Part shown: positions 1-8,950 of the stretch, one piece after another
Position numbering within the stretch: the stretch's first letter is position 1
Layout: each line of letters opens with the position of its first letter
Source: an uncultured Clostridia bacterium
GTDB lineage: Bacteria; Bacillota; Clostridia; TANB77; CAG-508
Length of the DNA stretch: 50,012 nucleotides
NCBI GenBank assembly: GCA_947584805.1
Contig: CANPWU010000006.1
Span: forward strand, 1 to 50,012
Reading direction: 5' to 3'
Position numbers and translations under genes: made by a program
Notes under the pieces: generated by a model
Seen by the model: only the letters and a program-made list of their open reading frames with translations
Databases searched by the model: none
Told to the model about the DNA's origin: nothing

Positions 1-1
1 T

Positions 2-320
2 ACAGACTTTGGAGAATCAGACGAAGCAAAAGCATATGCAAGTATGATATTTGATAACAGTTCTAGTAACCTTCCAACGTATTGGCTGGCTTCCCGCTGT
101 GTGCAGCCTTACAACAGTAGTCTTTGCTACTTCGGCTTGCAGGCTGTGGGCTCGCGGTAGCGTGCACAACTACGCCTTGTACCGCTGCAACAGTGGTGCT
201 GCTCTCACTATTATCTCTGCGTATGCGGTTCGCCCCCTAGTTTCAATCCCTCTAACATCCTGTGAAATAAAAATACCAGAAGGAGGAGAAGGAGAGTATA
301 CAATCGCGGTCAAAAAATAA
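2..320 (+). CDS. C-terminal part of a surface protein with a C-type-lectin-like variable end (5' end outside window)
   Basis: The reading frame enters at base 2 and reads a tail with YWLASR near the start and YAVRPLVSI near the end. That arrangement is typical of lectin-like C-terminal domains of large Clostridia surface proteins. In the first frame it stops at a TAG (158-160 region), but CGGT at 155-158 read as one glycine carries the frame into base 159 and on to TAA at 318-320, giving a VGSGSV junction that fits the family. The stretch 80-249 is much richer in G+C than its surroundings and uses codons rare elsewhere here (CGC, CTC, TGC). The last 20 residues return to the local AT-rich style. 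The ligand is unknown. Family assignment rests on the YWLASR and VRPxVS motifs and is moderately sure. Confidence 0.7.
80..249 (+). other. Possible variable region (VR) of a diversity-generating retroelement target
   Basis: This 170-base segment encodes the end of the lectin-like domain between YWLASR and VRPLVSI. Its base composition and codon use differ sharply from both flanks, and its inner residues (Tyr, Asn, Ser, His, Leu, Cys) look scrambled between fixed anchors. These are the traits of a VR rewritten from a template repeat by adenine-directed mutagenesis. No reverse transcriptase or template repeat lies in this window, so this is an inference. Confidence 0.4.
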
Positions 321-503
321 AATATAAACTATAAGCCAGAATTCCGTGTTGATGATAAAATAGATGTAATTTGAAAAGTAGTTTGAGATAAGTAAATAAG
401 AGGTTGAGAAAATTATAAAAGAAAATATTAACTAAATGTTTATGAGATAATAAAAATGTATTAAAGCCTACATTTACTTGGAAACATACAATTAAATAAA
501 AAG

Positions 504-528
504 AACAAGCTTAAGGCTTGTTTTTTTT
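504..528 (+). terminator. Intrinsic terminator before gatC
   Basis: AACAAGC and GCTTGTT form a 7-bp stem around TTAAG, followed by a run of eight T. The stretch 321-503 before it is AT-rich and holds no credible gene, only scattered stop codons. The terminator closes the surface-protein transcript, and its T run overlaps the next promoter. Confidence 0.75.
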
Positions 529-546
529 GTATTTTCGGTATATAAT
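518..546 (+). promoter_or_regulatory. Promoter of the gatCAB operon
   Basis: TTGTTT (518-523), a 17-base spacer and TATAAT (541-546) form a sigma-A-type promoter. It overlaps the T tract of the preceding terminator and lies about 30 bases ahead of gatC. Confidence 0.6.
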
Positions 547-576
547 AAAGAAATATTGATATAGGAGGGAAAGTTT

Positions 577-867
577 ATGAAAGTTACTAGAGAAGAATTA
601 CTCCATATTGCTAATTTAGCAGACTTAAAGATAAAGGAAGAAGAAATTGATAAATATTTATTAAATTTAACAGACATTTTAAATTTTGCAAACATTGTAA
701 ATGAAGCTCCAGTAGATGATTTAAAAGAAACAATTGCATCAAATTCAAATTATAATGTATTCAGAAAAGATGAGGTTATAGATTTTGAAGATAAGGAAGC
801 TTTACTTCAAAATGCACCAGAAGAAGAGATGCATATGTTTAAAATACCTAAAGTAATAAATCAATAA
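577..867 (+). CDS. gatC: Aspartyl/glutamyl-tRNA amidotransferase subunit C
   Basis: GatC is the small scaffold of the GatCAB amidotransferase, which converts Glu-tRNA(Gln) and Asp-tRNA(Asn) to the amidated forms. The 96-residue product has the usual length and the family pattern: an N-terminal helix ([21 protein letters not shown]), a [10 protein letters not shown] segment and a charged tail. AGGAGG lies about 9 bases before the ATG. It is the first gene of gatC-gatA-gatB, with gatA starting 17 bases after its stop. It contains no in-frame CGG and needs no frame correction. Confidence 0.95.
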   Translation: MKVTREELLHIANLADLKIKEEEIDKYLLNLTDILNFANIVNEAPVDDLKETIASNSNYNVFRKDEVIDFEDKEALLQNAPEEEMHMFKIPKVINQ

Positions 868-884
868 GGAGGAAAATTTTTAAA

Positions 885-2364
885 ATGAATATTACCGAGT
901 TAACTGTACATGAGCTTAGAGAAAAATTAGATAAAAAAGAGCTTACATCTGAAGAGATTACAAAAGCTTATGTAGATAGAATAAATGATAAAGAAAAAGA
1001 TATTAATGCATTTGTTACAACAACGTTAGACGAGGCGTTAAATAAGGCAAAAGAAATTGATAAAGAAAAAAATTCAGAAAAATTAGAAAATAGTTATGCA
1101 GGAATCCCACTTGGAATAAAAGACAATATGTGTACAAAAGGCGTAAAGACAACATGCTCTTCTAGAATGCTAGAGAACTTTATAGCACCATATGATGCGA
1201 CTGTTGTAAATAAATTAGTGAATGAAGAAAACCTTATATCACTTGGAAAACTTAACATGGATGAATTTGCTATGGGAAGTTCAACAGAGACATCATATTT
1301 CAAAAAGACAAAAAATCCATGGGATTTATCTAGAGTACCAGGAGGGTCTTCAGGAGGATCTGCGGCAGCTGTTGCAGCTAATATGGTACCATGGGCATTA
1401 GGTTCAGATACAGGTGGAAGTATACGTCAGCCAGCTTCACTTTGCGGAGTTGTTGGATTAAAACCTACTTATGGATTAGTTTCAAGATATGGATTAGTTG
1501 CTTTTGCTTCTTCACTTGATCAAATTGGACCAATTACAAAAGATGTAGAAGATAGTGCGATACTTCTATCACTTATTGCAGGACATGATGAAAAGGATTC
1601 TACATCTGCAAATGTTCCTAAAAAAGATTATACAAAAAATCTTAAAAAAGATATAAAAGGCTTGAAAATAGGAGTTCCAAAAGAATTCTTTGGTGATGGA
1701 ATTAATAAAGATGTAAAAGAAGCTTTAGAAAAAGCAATAGAAGTATATAAAGAACTTGGAGCAGAAATAGGTGAAATTTCAATAGATGTTGCAGAATATG
1801 CCTTAGCTACTTATTATATAATCGCATGTGCAGAAGCAAGCTCAAACCTTGGAAGATTTGATGGAATAAGATATGGACATAGAGCAAAAGATTTTGAAAA
1901 CTTGAAAGATCTTTACAAAAATTCTAGAAGTGAAGGCTTTGGAGCAGAGGTAAAGAGAAGAATAATACTTGGAACTTACGTATTAAGTGCAGGATATTAT
2001 GATGCATATTATAAAAAAGCTCAAAAAGTAAGAACTTTAGTACAAAATGAATTTTCAAGAGGATTTGAAAGATATGATGTCCTTTTAACTCCAACTTCAC
2101 CAATTACTGCATTCAAATTTGGAGAAAAGACAGAAAATCCGTTAGAAATGTACTTATCAGATATATGTACAGTTTCTGTAAATATTGCAGGACTTCCTCG
2201 GAATATCTCTTCCTTGCGGAGTAGATAGAAACGGAATGCCAATCGGTATGCAACTTATTGGTAACCACTTTGAAGAAGAAAAAATATTAAATGCAGCATA
2301 TTGTTTTGAACAAAAAGTAAAGTTTAGAGAAAATTATAAACCTACATTTAAAGGAGGCAACTAA
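885..2364 (+). CDS. gatA: Glutamyl-tRNA(Gln) amidotransferase subunit A, one CGGA glycine site
   Basis: GatA is the amidase subunit, releasing ammonia from glutamine or asparagine. The amidase-signature triad is visible: Lys in GIKDNM, the cis-Ser in [11 protein letters not shown] and the nucleophile Ser in [12 protein letters not shown]. The zero frame stops early at 2226-2228 with a nonsense tail. Reading CGGA at 2199-2202 as glycine gives [13 protein letters not shown], the conserved family sequence, and the gene runs on to TAA at 2362-2364 (492 residues, normal length), one base before gatB. In the restored tail TGC GGA (2217), AAC GGA (2232) and ATC GGT (2244) contain CGGN in a different phase and cause no shift. 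Confidence 0.95.
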
Positions 2365-2365
2365 T

Positions 2366-3808
2366 ATGGCAAGAGAAGATTATGAAGTTGTTATAGGACT
2401 TGAAGTTCATGCAGAGTTATCTACAAAGACAAAAATATTTTGTTCATGTTCTACAGAATTTGGAGGAGAGCCAAATACTCATTGCTGTCCTGTATGTATG
2501 GGAATGCCTGGAGCTTTACCTGTTTTAAATGAAAAGGTTGTAGAATATGCTGTAAAAGCAGGACTTGCAACAAATTGTGAAATATCAAGAGATAGCAAAA
2601 ATGATAGAAAAAATTATTTTTACCCAGATACTCCAAAAGCATATCAGATATCACAATTTGATAAACCTCTTTGTGAAAGAGGATATGTAGAAATAGAAAC
2701 TGAAAATGGTAAGAAAAAGATTGGACTTACTAGAATTCATATAGAAGACGACGCAGGAAAACTAAATCATGATGATTATGGAAGAGGAAGCTTAGTTGAT
2801 TTAAATAGAGCAGGAGTTCCACTAATTGAAATAGTTTCTGAGCCAGATCTTCGTTCTGCTGACGAAACAGATAAATATTTAAAAAAATTAAAATCAATAC
2901 TTGAATATATTGAAGTTTCAGACTGCAAAATGCAAGAAGGTTCTTTAAGAGCAGACGTAAATGTTTCTGTTAGAAAAAAAGGCGAAGAAAAGTTAGGAAC
3001 AAGAACAGAAATGAAAAATATGAACTCTTTTAAATCTATTACAAGAGCAATTGAATATGAAGTAGAAAGACAAATAGATGTAATAGAAAAAGGAGGAAAA
3101 ATAGAGCAAGAAACTTTAAGATGGGATGAAGTATCAGGAAAGACATTCTCAATGAGAGACAAAGAGGATGCACAAGATTATAGATATTTCCCTGAGCCAG
3201 ATTTAGTTGCAATTAGATTATCTGATGAATATATCGAAAATATAAGAAAGAATTTACCAGAGTTACCTGAAAGCAGGAAAGCTAGATATTTAGAAGAATA
3301 TAATCTTACAGAAAAAGAGGCAAGAACAATTACTGCATCAAAATATTTATCAGAATTTTTTGAGAAAGCATCAAAAATTTCTGGAAATCCAAAAGCAGTT
3401 TGCAATTGGCTTTTGTCAGATGTTGCAAGAATTCTAAATGAAAATGAAGAAGAGCCAGAAGCTATACCTTTTTTACCTGAAGATTTAGCAGAACTTGTTA
3501 TGCTTATAGAAAAAGGAACAATAAGTTCAAAAATTGCAAAAGACGTACTTGAAAAAATGTTTGAAAATCCAGGAAAGAAGCCAAGCAAAATAATAGAAGA
3601 AAATGGATGGGTTCAAATTTCTGATGAAGGTGCAATAAAAGAAATAGTAGATAAGATAGTTGCGAATAATCCACAATCTATTATTGATTATAAAGCAGGA
3701 AAAGATAAAGCATTAGGATTTTTAATAGGACTTGCAATGAAAGAGACAAAAGGAAAAGCAAATCCACAAATGCTAAATAAGATGTTTTTAGATGCAATGA
3801 AAGATTAA
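2366..3808 (+). CDS. gatB: Aspartyl/glutamyl-tRNA amidotransferase subunit B
   Basis: GatB binds the misacylated tRNA and phosphorylates its acyl group before amidation. The 480-residue product is full length, with the N-terminal VIGLEVHAEL motif, the Cys-rich zinc motif (CSC..F....NTHCCPVCMGMPGALP) near residues 27-50 and the YqeY-like tail domain. AAAGGAGG sits just before gatA's stop, giving tight coupling. It has no in-frame CGG and no frame break. Confidence 0.97.
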   Translation: MAREDYEVVIGLEVHAELSTKTKIFCSCSTEFGGEPNTHCCPVCMGMPGALPVLNEKVVEYAVKAGLATNCEISRDSKNDRKNYFYPDTPKAYQISQFDKPLCERGYVEIETENGKKKIGLTRIHIEDDAGKLNHDDYGRGSLVDLNRAGVPLIEIVSEPDLRSADETDKYLKKLKSILEYIEVSDCKMQEGSLRADVNVSVRKKGEEKLGTRTEMKNMNSFKSITRAIEYEVERQIDVIEKGGKIEQETLRWDEVSGKTFSMRDKEDAQDYRYFPEPDLVAIRLSDEYIENIRKNLPELPESRKARYLEEYNLTEKEARTITASKYLSEFFEKASKISGNPKAVCNWLLSDVARILNENEEEPEAIPFLPEDLAELVMLIEKGTISSKIAKDVLEKMFENPGKKPSKIIEENGWVQISDEGAIKEIVDKIVANNPQSIIDYKAGKDKALGFLIGLAMKETKGKANPQMLNKMFLDAMKD

Positions 3809-3829
3809 ATTCTTTATAGTTGATAATTT

Positions 3830-3924
3830 GCCAAAGTCCTATATATTAATATTTATTGTCAAACCATATTCTGGGTCTCTCAATCGGGTCTTGACTGCTA
3901 AATATTAATATATAGGACTTTGGC
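3830..3924. repeat. Inverted-repeat element with perfect 26-bp arms
   Basis: The arms 3830-3855 and 3899-3924 are perfect reverse complements (GCCAAAGTCC... / ...GGACTTTGGC), enclosing 43 bases. It lies between gatB and the first tauE gene and may act as a terminator hairpin or be a small MITE-like element. It differs in sequence from the elements at 4347, 10881 and 43250. Confidence 0.8.
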
Positions 3925-3972
3925 CATAAATAAATAATGAATATTCTAAAGAAAACCGCGCATACTAATAAA

Positions 3973-4337
3973 ATGAAAATAGATTTGCTAAAAAAAATAT
4001 TAATTGGAATTATAGCTGGAATGGTCACCGGACTTTTTGGTTCTGGTGGGGGTATGATACTCGTTCCAGCTTTTACTTATATCTTAAACCTTGGAGAAAA
4101 GGAAGCAAGAGCAACATCTGTATTTTGCATACTTCCATTAGTTGCAGTTAGCTCTATATTTTATTTTAATTCTTCATATATAGAGCTTAAAACAGCAATA
4201 TTATGCGCTATTCGGAGGTACAATCCGGAGGATTCTTTGGTGCAAAGCTTCTCAAGAAATTATCAGATAAAATTTTAAAATTATTTTTTATAGCTTTTCT
4301 AATTTATGTGAGTATTAGGTTAATAATGGGAAATTGA
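3973..4337 (+). CDS. Half-size TauE/SafE-family membrane permease, first of a pair, two CGGA sites
   Basis: This is a hydrophobic 120-residue protein with three or four membrane helices and the TauE/SafE signature GLFGSGGGMILVPAF. Members export or import sulfite, sulfonates or other small anions; the substrate here is unknown. CGGA at 4213-4216 and 4226-4229 restore CAIGGTIGGFFGAKLL, the typical second half-motif, and the frame then ends at TGA 4335-4337. Usual members have about 250 residues, so this is half a transporter; its partner is the gene at 4603. The start is uncertain: ATG 3973 gives the best N-terminus, ATG 3937 would add 12 residues, and neither has a good ribosome site. Confidence 0.8.
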
Positions 4338-4346
4338 TAAAATACA

Positions 4347-4567
4347 TTACAAGATAATGGTTTTAATATAAAGGCTGTTGTAAAGCCGTTTGAAAGTAAT
4401 ATATTTAATTTACGAAGTGACGCGTAGCATGGAAGCGACTTAGAGGCTGTTAAAGCGAAGCTTTATACAGTCCTCTTAGGAGACGACCAACAAGGAACGA
4501 GTCAAATTAAATATATTACTTTCAAAGGTAGGCTTATAATATCTTAAATAAAACCATTATCTTGTAA
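4347..4567. repeat. Structured inverted-repeat element with nested arms
   Basis: An outer 19-bp perfect inverted repeat (4347-4365 / 4549-4567) encloses an inner 23-bp perfect one (4389-4411 / 4504-4526). The core is more G+C-rich, with pieces such as GAAGTGACG and AAGGAACGAGTC that loosely resemble the core of the element at 43250. It separates the two half-size tauE genes and holds no ORF. Confidence 0.75.
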
Positions 4568-4602
4568 CAAAATTACTGAACTATTAAAGAAAGGTAAAAA
4601 AT

Positions 4603-4970
4603 ATGATAAATGTTTTAGTACGGAATAATTTCAGGACTTGTTTCTGGTATGGGAATGGGTGGAGGAACTATACTTATATTATGCCTTTCCTTGTTTTTAG
4701 GGAAAGACCAACATATTGCACAGGGCACTAATCTTATATTTTTTGTACCAACCTCAATTATTTCAATTATAACTAACTTAAAAGAAAAATTAGTAAAATG
4801 GAAAATAGGACTAGTTGTAATAGCTTCCGGAATTATAGGAGCAATAGTTCGGAGCAAAAATATCAGTAAGTTTAGATACAAAAGTTCTAAAAATGTATTT
4901 TGGAATATTTTTACTAATTATTGCAGGAGTAGAAATTTTAACATTTTTTAAAAAAGAAAAATCAAAATAG
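4603..4970 (+). CDS. Half-size TauE/SafE-family membrane permease, second of a pair, two CGGA sites
   Basis: The 121-residue hydrophobic protein complements the gene at 3973. AAAGAAAGG precedes the ATG. CGGA at 4621-4624 is already the seventh codon and restores MINVLVGIISGLVSGMGMGGGTILI, the family's Gly-rich first helix. CGGA at 4850-4853 restores AIVGAKISVSLDTKVLKMYFGIFLLIIAGVEIL. The frame ends at TAG 4968-4970. TCC GGA at 4828 is CGGA out of phase and harmless. Without the two shifts no start is joined to the conserved body. The two halves probably assemble as a heterodimer, by analogy to the internally duplicated full-length family. Confidence 0.8.
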
Positions 4971-5047
4971 TATAGATTTGATTTAAAGAAGCAATAATAA
5001 CTATATATAGAGTAAAAATAGATAAAGAAAGGATAGGTAAAAAAGCT

Positions 5048-5188
5048 ATGAAATTTGTAAAAGGTATGATGATTGGTGTTATGGCAACAGCAGGAATTGC
5101 TATGATGTACATGGATAGTACAAATAGAACAAAAAGAACAATAATGAAAAAAGGTAAACAAATGGCTAAAAAAATGGGAATAATGTAA
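5048..5188 (+). CDS. Small membrane-anchored basic protein, unrecognised
   Basis: This 46-residue ORF has one Met/Gly/Ala-rich membrane helix (about residues 5-20) followed by a Lys/Arg-rich tail (KRTIMKKGKQMAKKMG). That layout resembles YtxH-type small proteins, but no family is certain. AAAGGA lies about 14 bases upstream. It follows the tauE pair and precedes another small membrane gene. No in-frame CGG. Confidence 0.6.
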   Translation: MKFVKGMMIGVMATAGIAMMYMDSTNRTKRTIMKKGKQMAKKMGIM

Positions 5189-5275
5189 TCACATAATGAA
5201 TTTTTGTATCATAGACTAATGTATGAAAGCACAAAACTAAGAAAAATTTGCGCTTTAGGAAGGAATTTAATCAAA

Positions 5276-5630
5276 ATGTTAGATTATATACTTAATGCAT
5301 TAGTCTATGTACTTGCAATATATGGATTAATTGAAATTATTAAAACAATTTTTTACATAATGGAATATACAAATTTAAGCGAAGACCGGTATATACATAA
5401 TAATAGGGGCTAAAAATCAAGAAAAAGTTGTTGATGGGGCTTTACACTCGATTTTATTTAAAATAATGTATGGCAAAGAAGATATAATAAAGAAAGTAAT
5501 ACTCACAGATTTAGATTCGAAAGATAATACATTAAAAAAATTAAAACAATTCAAAAAAGAAAATAAATATGTAAAAGTTTCAACTTGGAAAGAATGCAAA
5601 GAGATAATAGATGTAATTGATGATGTATGA
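5276..5630 (+). CDS. Conserved-looking small protein with one membrane helix, one CGGT site
   Basis: ATG 5276 is preceded by AGGAAGGA at 5258-5265. The protein (117 residues after correction) begins with a membrane helix (LNALVYVLAIYGLIEIIKTI) and continues as a cytosolic domain with IIIGAKNQEKVVDGALHSI and VILTDLDSKDNTLKKLKQF. CGGT at 5387-5390 is read as glycine in SEDGIYIIIGAK; the zero frame would end at TAG 5411-5413. The second half looks like part of a Rossmann-type fold, but I cannot name the family. Confidence 0.7.
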
Positions 5631-5645
5631 AATCCCAACATTATG

Positions 5646-5674
5646 TTGACAGAGCTTAAAAAATGATGTATAAT
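5646..5674 (+). promoter_or_regulatory. Consensus promoter of the structured RNA region
   Basis: TTGACA (5646-5651), exactly 17 bases, then TATAAT (5669-5674): a perfect sigma-A consensus and the strongest promoter in the window. Transcription should start near 5681. Confidence 0.85.
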
Positions 5675-5680
5675 ACACTC

Positions 5681-6110
5681 ATAATCTATTTTAAAGGAGG
5701 GAAAAATCTATGCGATGTCGTCATAACTATTTCAAAAATACTTAATGACGATCCGCCGCCGGCCCGGCATATCGGGCCCAATAGGCGCCATCCTTGGTAG
5801 CCTATAAATAAGATCCAAACGGAATAAGGAGGTACCATGAAACGGTATACATCAGGATTTCTCTAGCACTCTAAAATAAAAAACAAAACATCATCTGCGG
5901 CCACCTTGCCGCCAAAAGGAGAGAAAATCATGCGACGCACATCAGGATTCACCTAGCACCTTCACACTTTTGTAGTAATTTCTACAATGAAATTACAAAA
6001 TGTGTAATTCCAAGGCCAAAAAAGTCGTCAAAATAGTCGACTTGGTGCCACGCATAGCAAAAACTGATTTCCCAAGCAATGGGGAGGCAAATGCCTCCCC
6101 TGATTTTTTT
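5681..6110 (+). ncRNA. Structured transcript of about 430 nt with three ribosome-site/AUG minicistrons, unnamed
   Basis: The stretch runs from a consensus promoter to a strong terminator and has higher G+C than its flanks. Visible stems include GGCCCG/CGGGCC (5761-5766/5773-5778), GTCGTCAT/ATGACGAT, GCGGC/GCCGC near 5896-5912, a long hairpin at about 5961-6004 containing GTAATTTC/GAAATTAC, and AAGTCG/CGACTT around 6020-6042. Three AGGAG-type sites each precede an AUG: 5710-5745 (11 codons), 5837-5866 (MKRYTSGFL) and 5930-5956 (MRRTSGFT). The last two share the block ACATCAGGATT...CTAGCAC. It could be a large regulatory RNA or a leader for the ATPase gene. I could not match it to tmRNA, RNase P, SRP, 6S or T-box. 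Confidence 0.6.
6081..6110 (+). terminator. Strong intrinsic terminator ending the structured RNA
   Basis: GGGGAGGCA and TGCCTCCCC form a perfect 9-bp stem with a two-base loop, followed after TGA by eight T. It lies 125 bases before the Ca2+-ATPase start, so it either ends an independent RNA or attenuates the ATPase gene. Confidence 0.9.
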
Positions 6111-6234
6111 TGCTTTTAATACTTAAAACAAATTATCAAAATTTATTGATATAAAATTCCAATTGTGTTAAAATAATTATGCAAAAGGATAGAAGATAAA
6201 AATTTATTATTTTTATAATCGGAGGACATGCAAT

Positions 6235-8936
6235 ATGAATTATTTTAATAAAGAAGTAGAAGAAGTAGAAAAGGAATTTGAAACCGATAAAATTAATCGG
6301 ATTAAAGAATGAAGAAATAGATAAAAAACGTGAAAAATATGGATTTAATGAATTAAAAGAAAAGAAAAAAACAAGTCTTTTAGTAAAATTCTTAAATGAA
6401 TTCAAAGACTTTATGATAATCGTTTTAATAATTGCAGCAATAGTATCTGGAATAATTGGAATAAAAGAAGGAGAAGGAATAACAGATTCTATAATAATAC
6501 TTATAGTTGTTATAATGAATGCAATTATTGGAGTTGTTCAAGAAAACAAAGCAGAAAAATCACTTGAAGCTTTACAAAAAATGAGTGCACATGTATGCAA
6601 GGTTACAAGAAATGGAAAACTTTTAGTAATACCTGCAAGAGAGCTTGTGCCAGGTGACCTTGTTACATTAGAGACAGGAGATTATGTGCCAGCAGATTTA
6701 AGACTTACAGAAGCAGTAAATTTAAAAATACAAGAATCAGCACTTACACGGAGAATCAGTACCAAGTGAGAAAAATACAGAAAAAATTGAAAATGAAGAA
6801 ACAGGAATTGGAGATAGAAAAAATATGGCATTTTCTTCTAGCATGGTAACATATGGTAGAGGAAAAGGAATAGTAGTTGGAACTGGTATGCAGACAGAAG
6901 TTGGAAAAATCGCAGATATGTTAAATCAAGTAGAAGAAGGAGAAACACCACTTCAGCAAAAGCTAAACTCTTTAGGAAAAACTCTTGGAATTGCTTGTAT
7001 AGTAATATGCATCGTAATTTTTCTAATTGGAATTGCTTATGGTAAAAATGCTATTGATATGTTTATGACAGCTGTTAGTCTCGCAGTTGCAGCAATTCCA
7101 GAAGGACTTGCTGCTGTGTCTACAATAGTTCTTGCAATAGGTATGCAAAGAATGGCAAAGAAAAATGCTATTGTTAAAAAGCTTCCAGCAGTAGAAACAT
7201 TAGGAAGTAGCTCTGTAATCTGTTCAGATAAGACAGGAACATTGACACAAAATAAAATGACAGTAAAAAAATTATTCTTTAATTCAGAAATTTATGAAAT
7301 GGAAAAAGAAGTTCCAAAGTCTGAATTACTTGAAAAATTAGTTTATGCAAATATGCTTTGTAACGATACAAAAATAACTGAAAATGGAGAATTAGCAGGA
7401 GACCCAACTGAAACAGCTTTAACAGATATGGGATTTAAGCTAGGATATGAAAAAAGCGTTTTAGAAGTAAATCCAAGAGAAAAAGAAATACCTTTTGATT
7501 CTGAAAGAAAATTAATGACAACTGTAAATAAAGTTGGGGATAAATATTTTGTTTATACAAAAGGCGGAGTAGATGAATTACTTGCAAGATGTGTAAATTA
7601 TGAAACATTAGATGGAATAAAAACAGATTTAGAAGAATACAAGAAAGTAATTACTGAAAGAAATGAAGAAATGGCAAAAGAAGCTTTAAGAGTACTTGCA
7701 TGCGGATATAAAATAATTGACAAAATTCCAACAGATGAAGAAATGAAACAAATGGAAAGTGGCTTAACATTTATTGGAATGTGTGGAATGATAGACCCAC
7801 CAAGAATGGAAGTAAAGGCAGCAATAGATAAATGTAAAAGCGCAGGAATTAAAACTGTAATGATTACAGGAGACCATAAGGCAACAGCTGTTGCAATTGC
7901 AAAAGAGCTTGGAATATTAGAAAGTGATGAAGAAGCTTTATCTGGTGCAGAACTAGAAAAAATGTCACAAGAAGAACTTACAAAAAATATTAGAAAATAT
8001 AGTGTATATGCAAGGGTTTCTCCTGAACACAAAGTTAGAATTGTTAATGCTTGGAAAGACAATGGAGAAATAGTGGCAATGACAGGTGACGGAGTTAACG
8101 ATGCGCCAGCTCTTAAGACTGCTGATATTGGATGTGCAATGGGAAAAGTAGGAACAGATGTTGCAAAAGAAGCAGCAGATGTTATATTAACTGATGATAA
8201 TTTTGCAACAATTGTTACTGCTGTTGAAGAAGGAAGAAGAATATATGATAATATATTAAAGGTAATACAATTTTTACTTTCAAGTAATATTGGAGAAGTA
8301 GTTGTACTATTTTTAGCAGTAATGCTTACACCTTTATTTGCAAGTCTTTATGGTATTTCTAATGTATCAGCAATTACTCCACTTCTTGCAATTCATATTC
8401 TATGGATAAACTTGGTTACAGACTCACTTCCAGCATTAGCACTTGCAGTTGATCCAGCTGAAAAAAATATAATGAGAAGACATCCAAGAAAAAATTCAAA
8501 AGGAATTTTTACAAAAGGAATGGTTTATAGAATAATTTATCAAGGAATTCTAATTGGACTATTAACATTATTTGCATTTATGGTAGGATTAAATAGTACA
8601 AAAGGAATGGAAGACTTAGAAAGAATAAAAATTGCACAAACGATGGCGTTTACTGTTCTTGCACTTTCAGAACTTGTACATGTATTTAACGTTAGAAACA
8701 ATAAAGAATCAATATTTAAAACAGGAATATTTAATAATACAAAATTATTACTTGCAATTGGCGTATCGTGTGCATTAGTTTTGGTAATACTAATTGTACC
8801 AGCTTTAAGAGATATATTTAGTATAGCAAAATTACCAATTGAAAACATATTTGAAGTAATTGTTTTAGTACTTTTACCTTTGGTAGTTGTAGAAATATTA
8901 AAGTTGTTTAAAATAAATACATTTAAAAACGAATAA
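6235..8936 (+). CDS. P-type Ca2+-transporting ATPase (SERCA/PMCA-like), two CGGA sites
   Basis: This is an ATP-driven cation pump of the P2 type, most like bacterial Ca2+-ATPases, in the cytoplasmic membrane. The restored protein has 899 residues with all landmarks: A-domain TGES (about 171-174), PEGL in helix M4, the phosphorylation motif SDKTGTLTQ (Asp about 331), KGGVDELL and MTGDGVNDAPAL (about 615), and a full set of C-terminal helices. CGGA at 6298-6301 (residue 22) joins ETDKING to LKNEEIDKKREKYG. CGGA at 6749-6752 supplies the Gly of the invariant TGES loop, without which dephosphorylation fails. GGAGG precedes ATG 6235. Other CGGN strings, such as GAC GGA in TGDGVND, are out of phase. 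Confidence 0.95.
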
Positions 8937-8950
8937 ACGAGGGATATAAA

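Noticed and set aside
51..320. ATG 51 as a gene start
   Set aside because: The frame upstream of 155 is a different one that joins through CGGT; ATG 51 is internal and out of the real frame there.
5681..6110. tmRNA, RNase P RNA, 6S RNA, T-box or glycine riboswitch
   Set aside because: No tag ORF ending in ALAA, no tRNA-like ends, no AGGGTGGTACCGCG box and no recognisable class-specific core; left unnamed.
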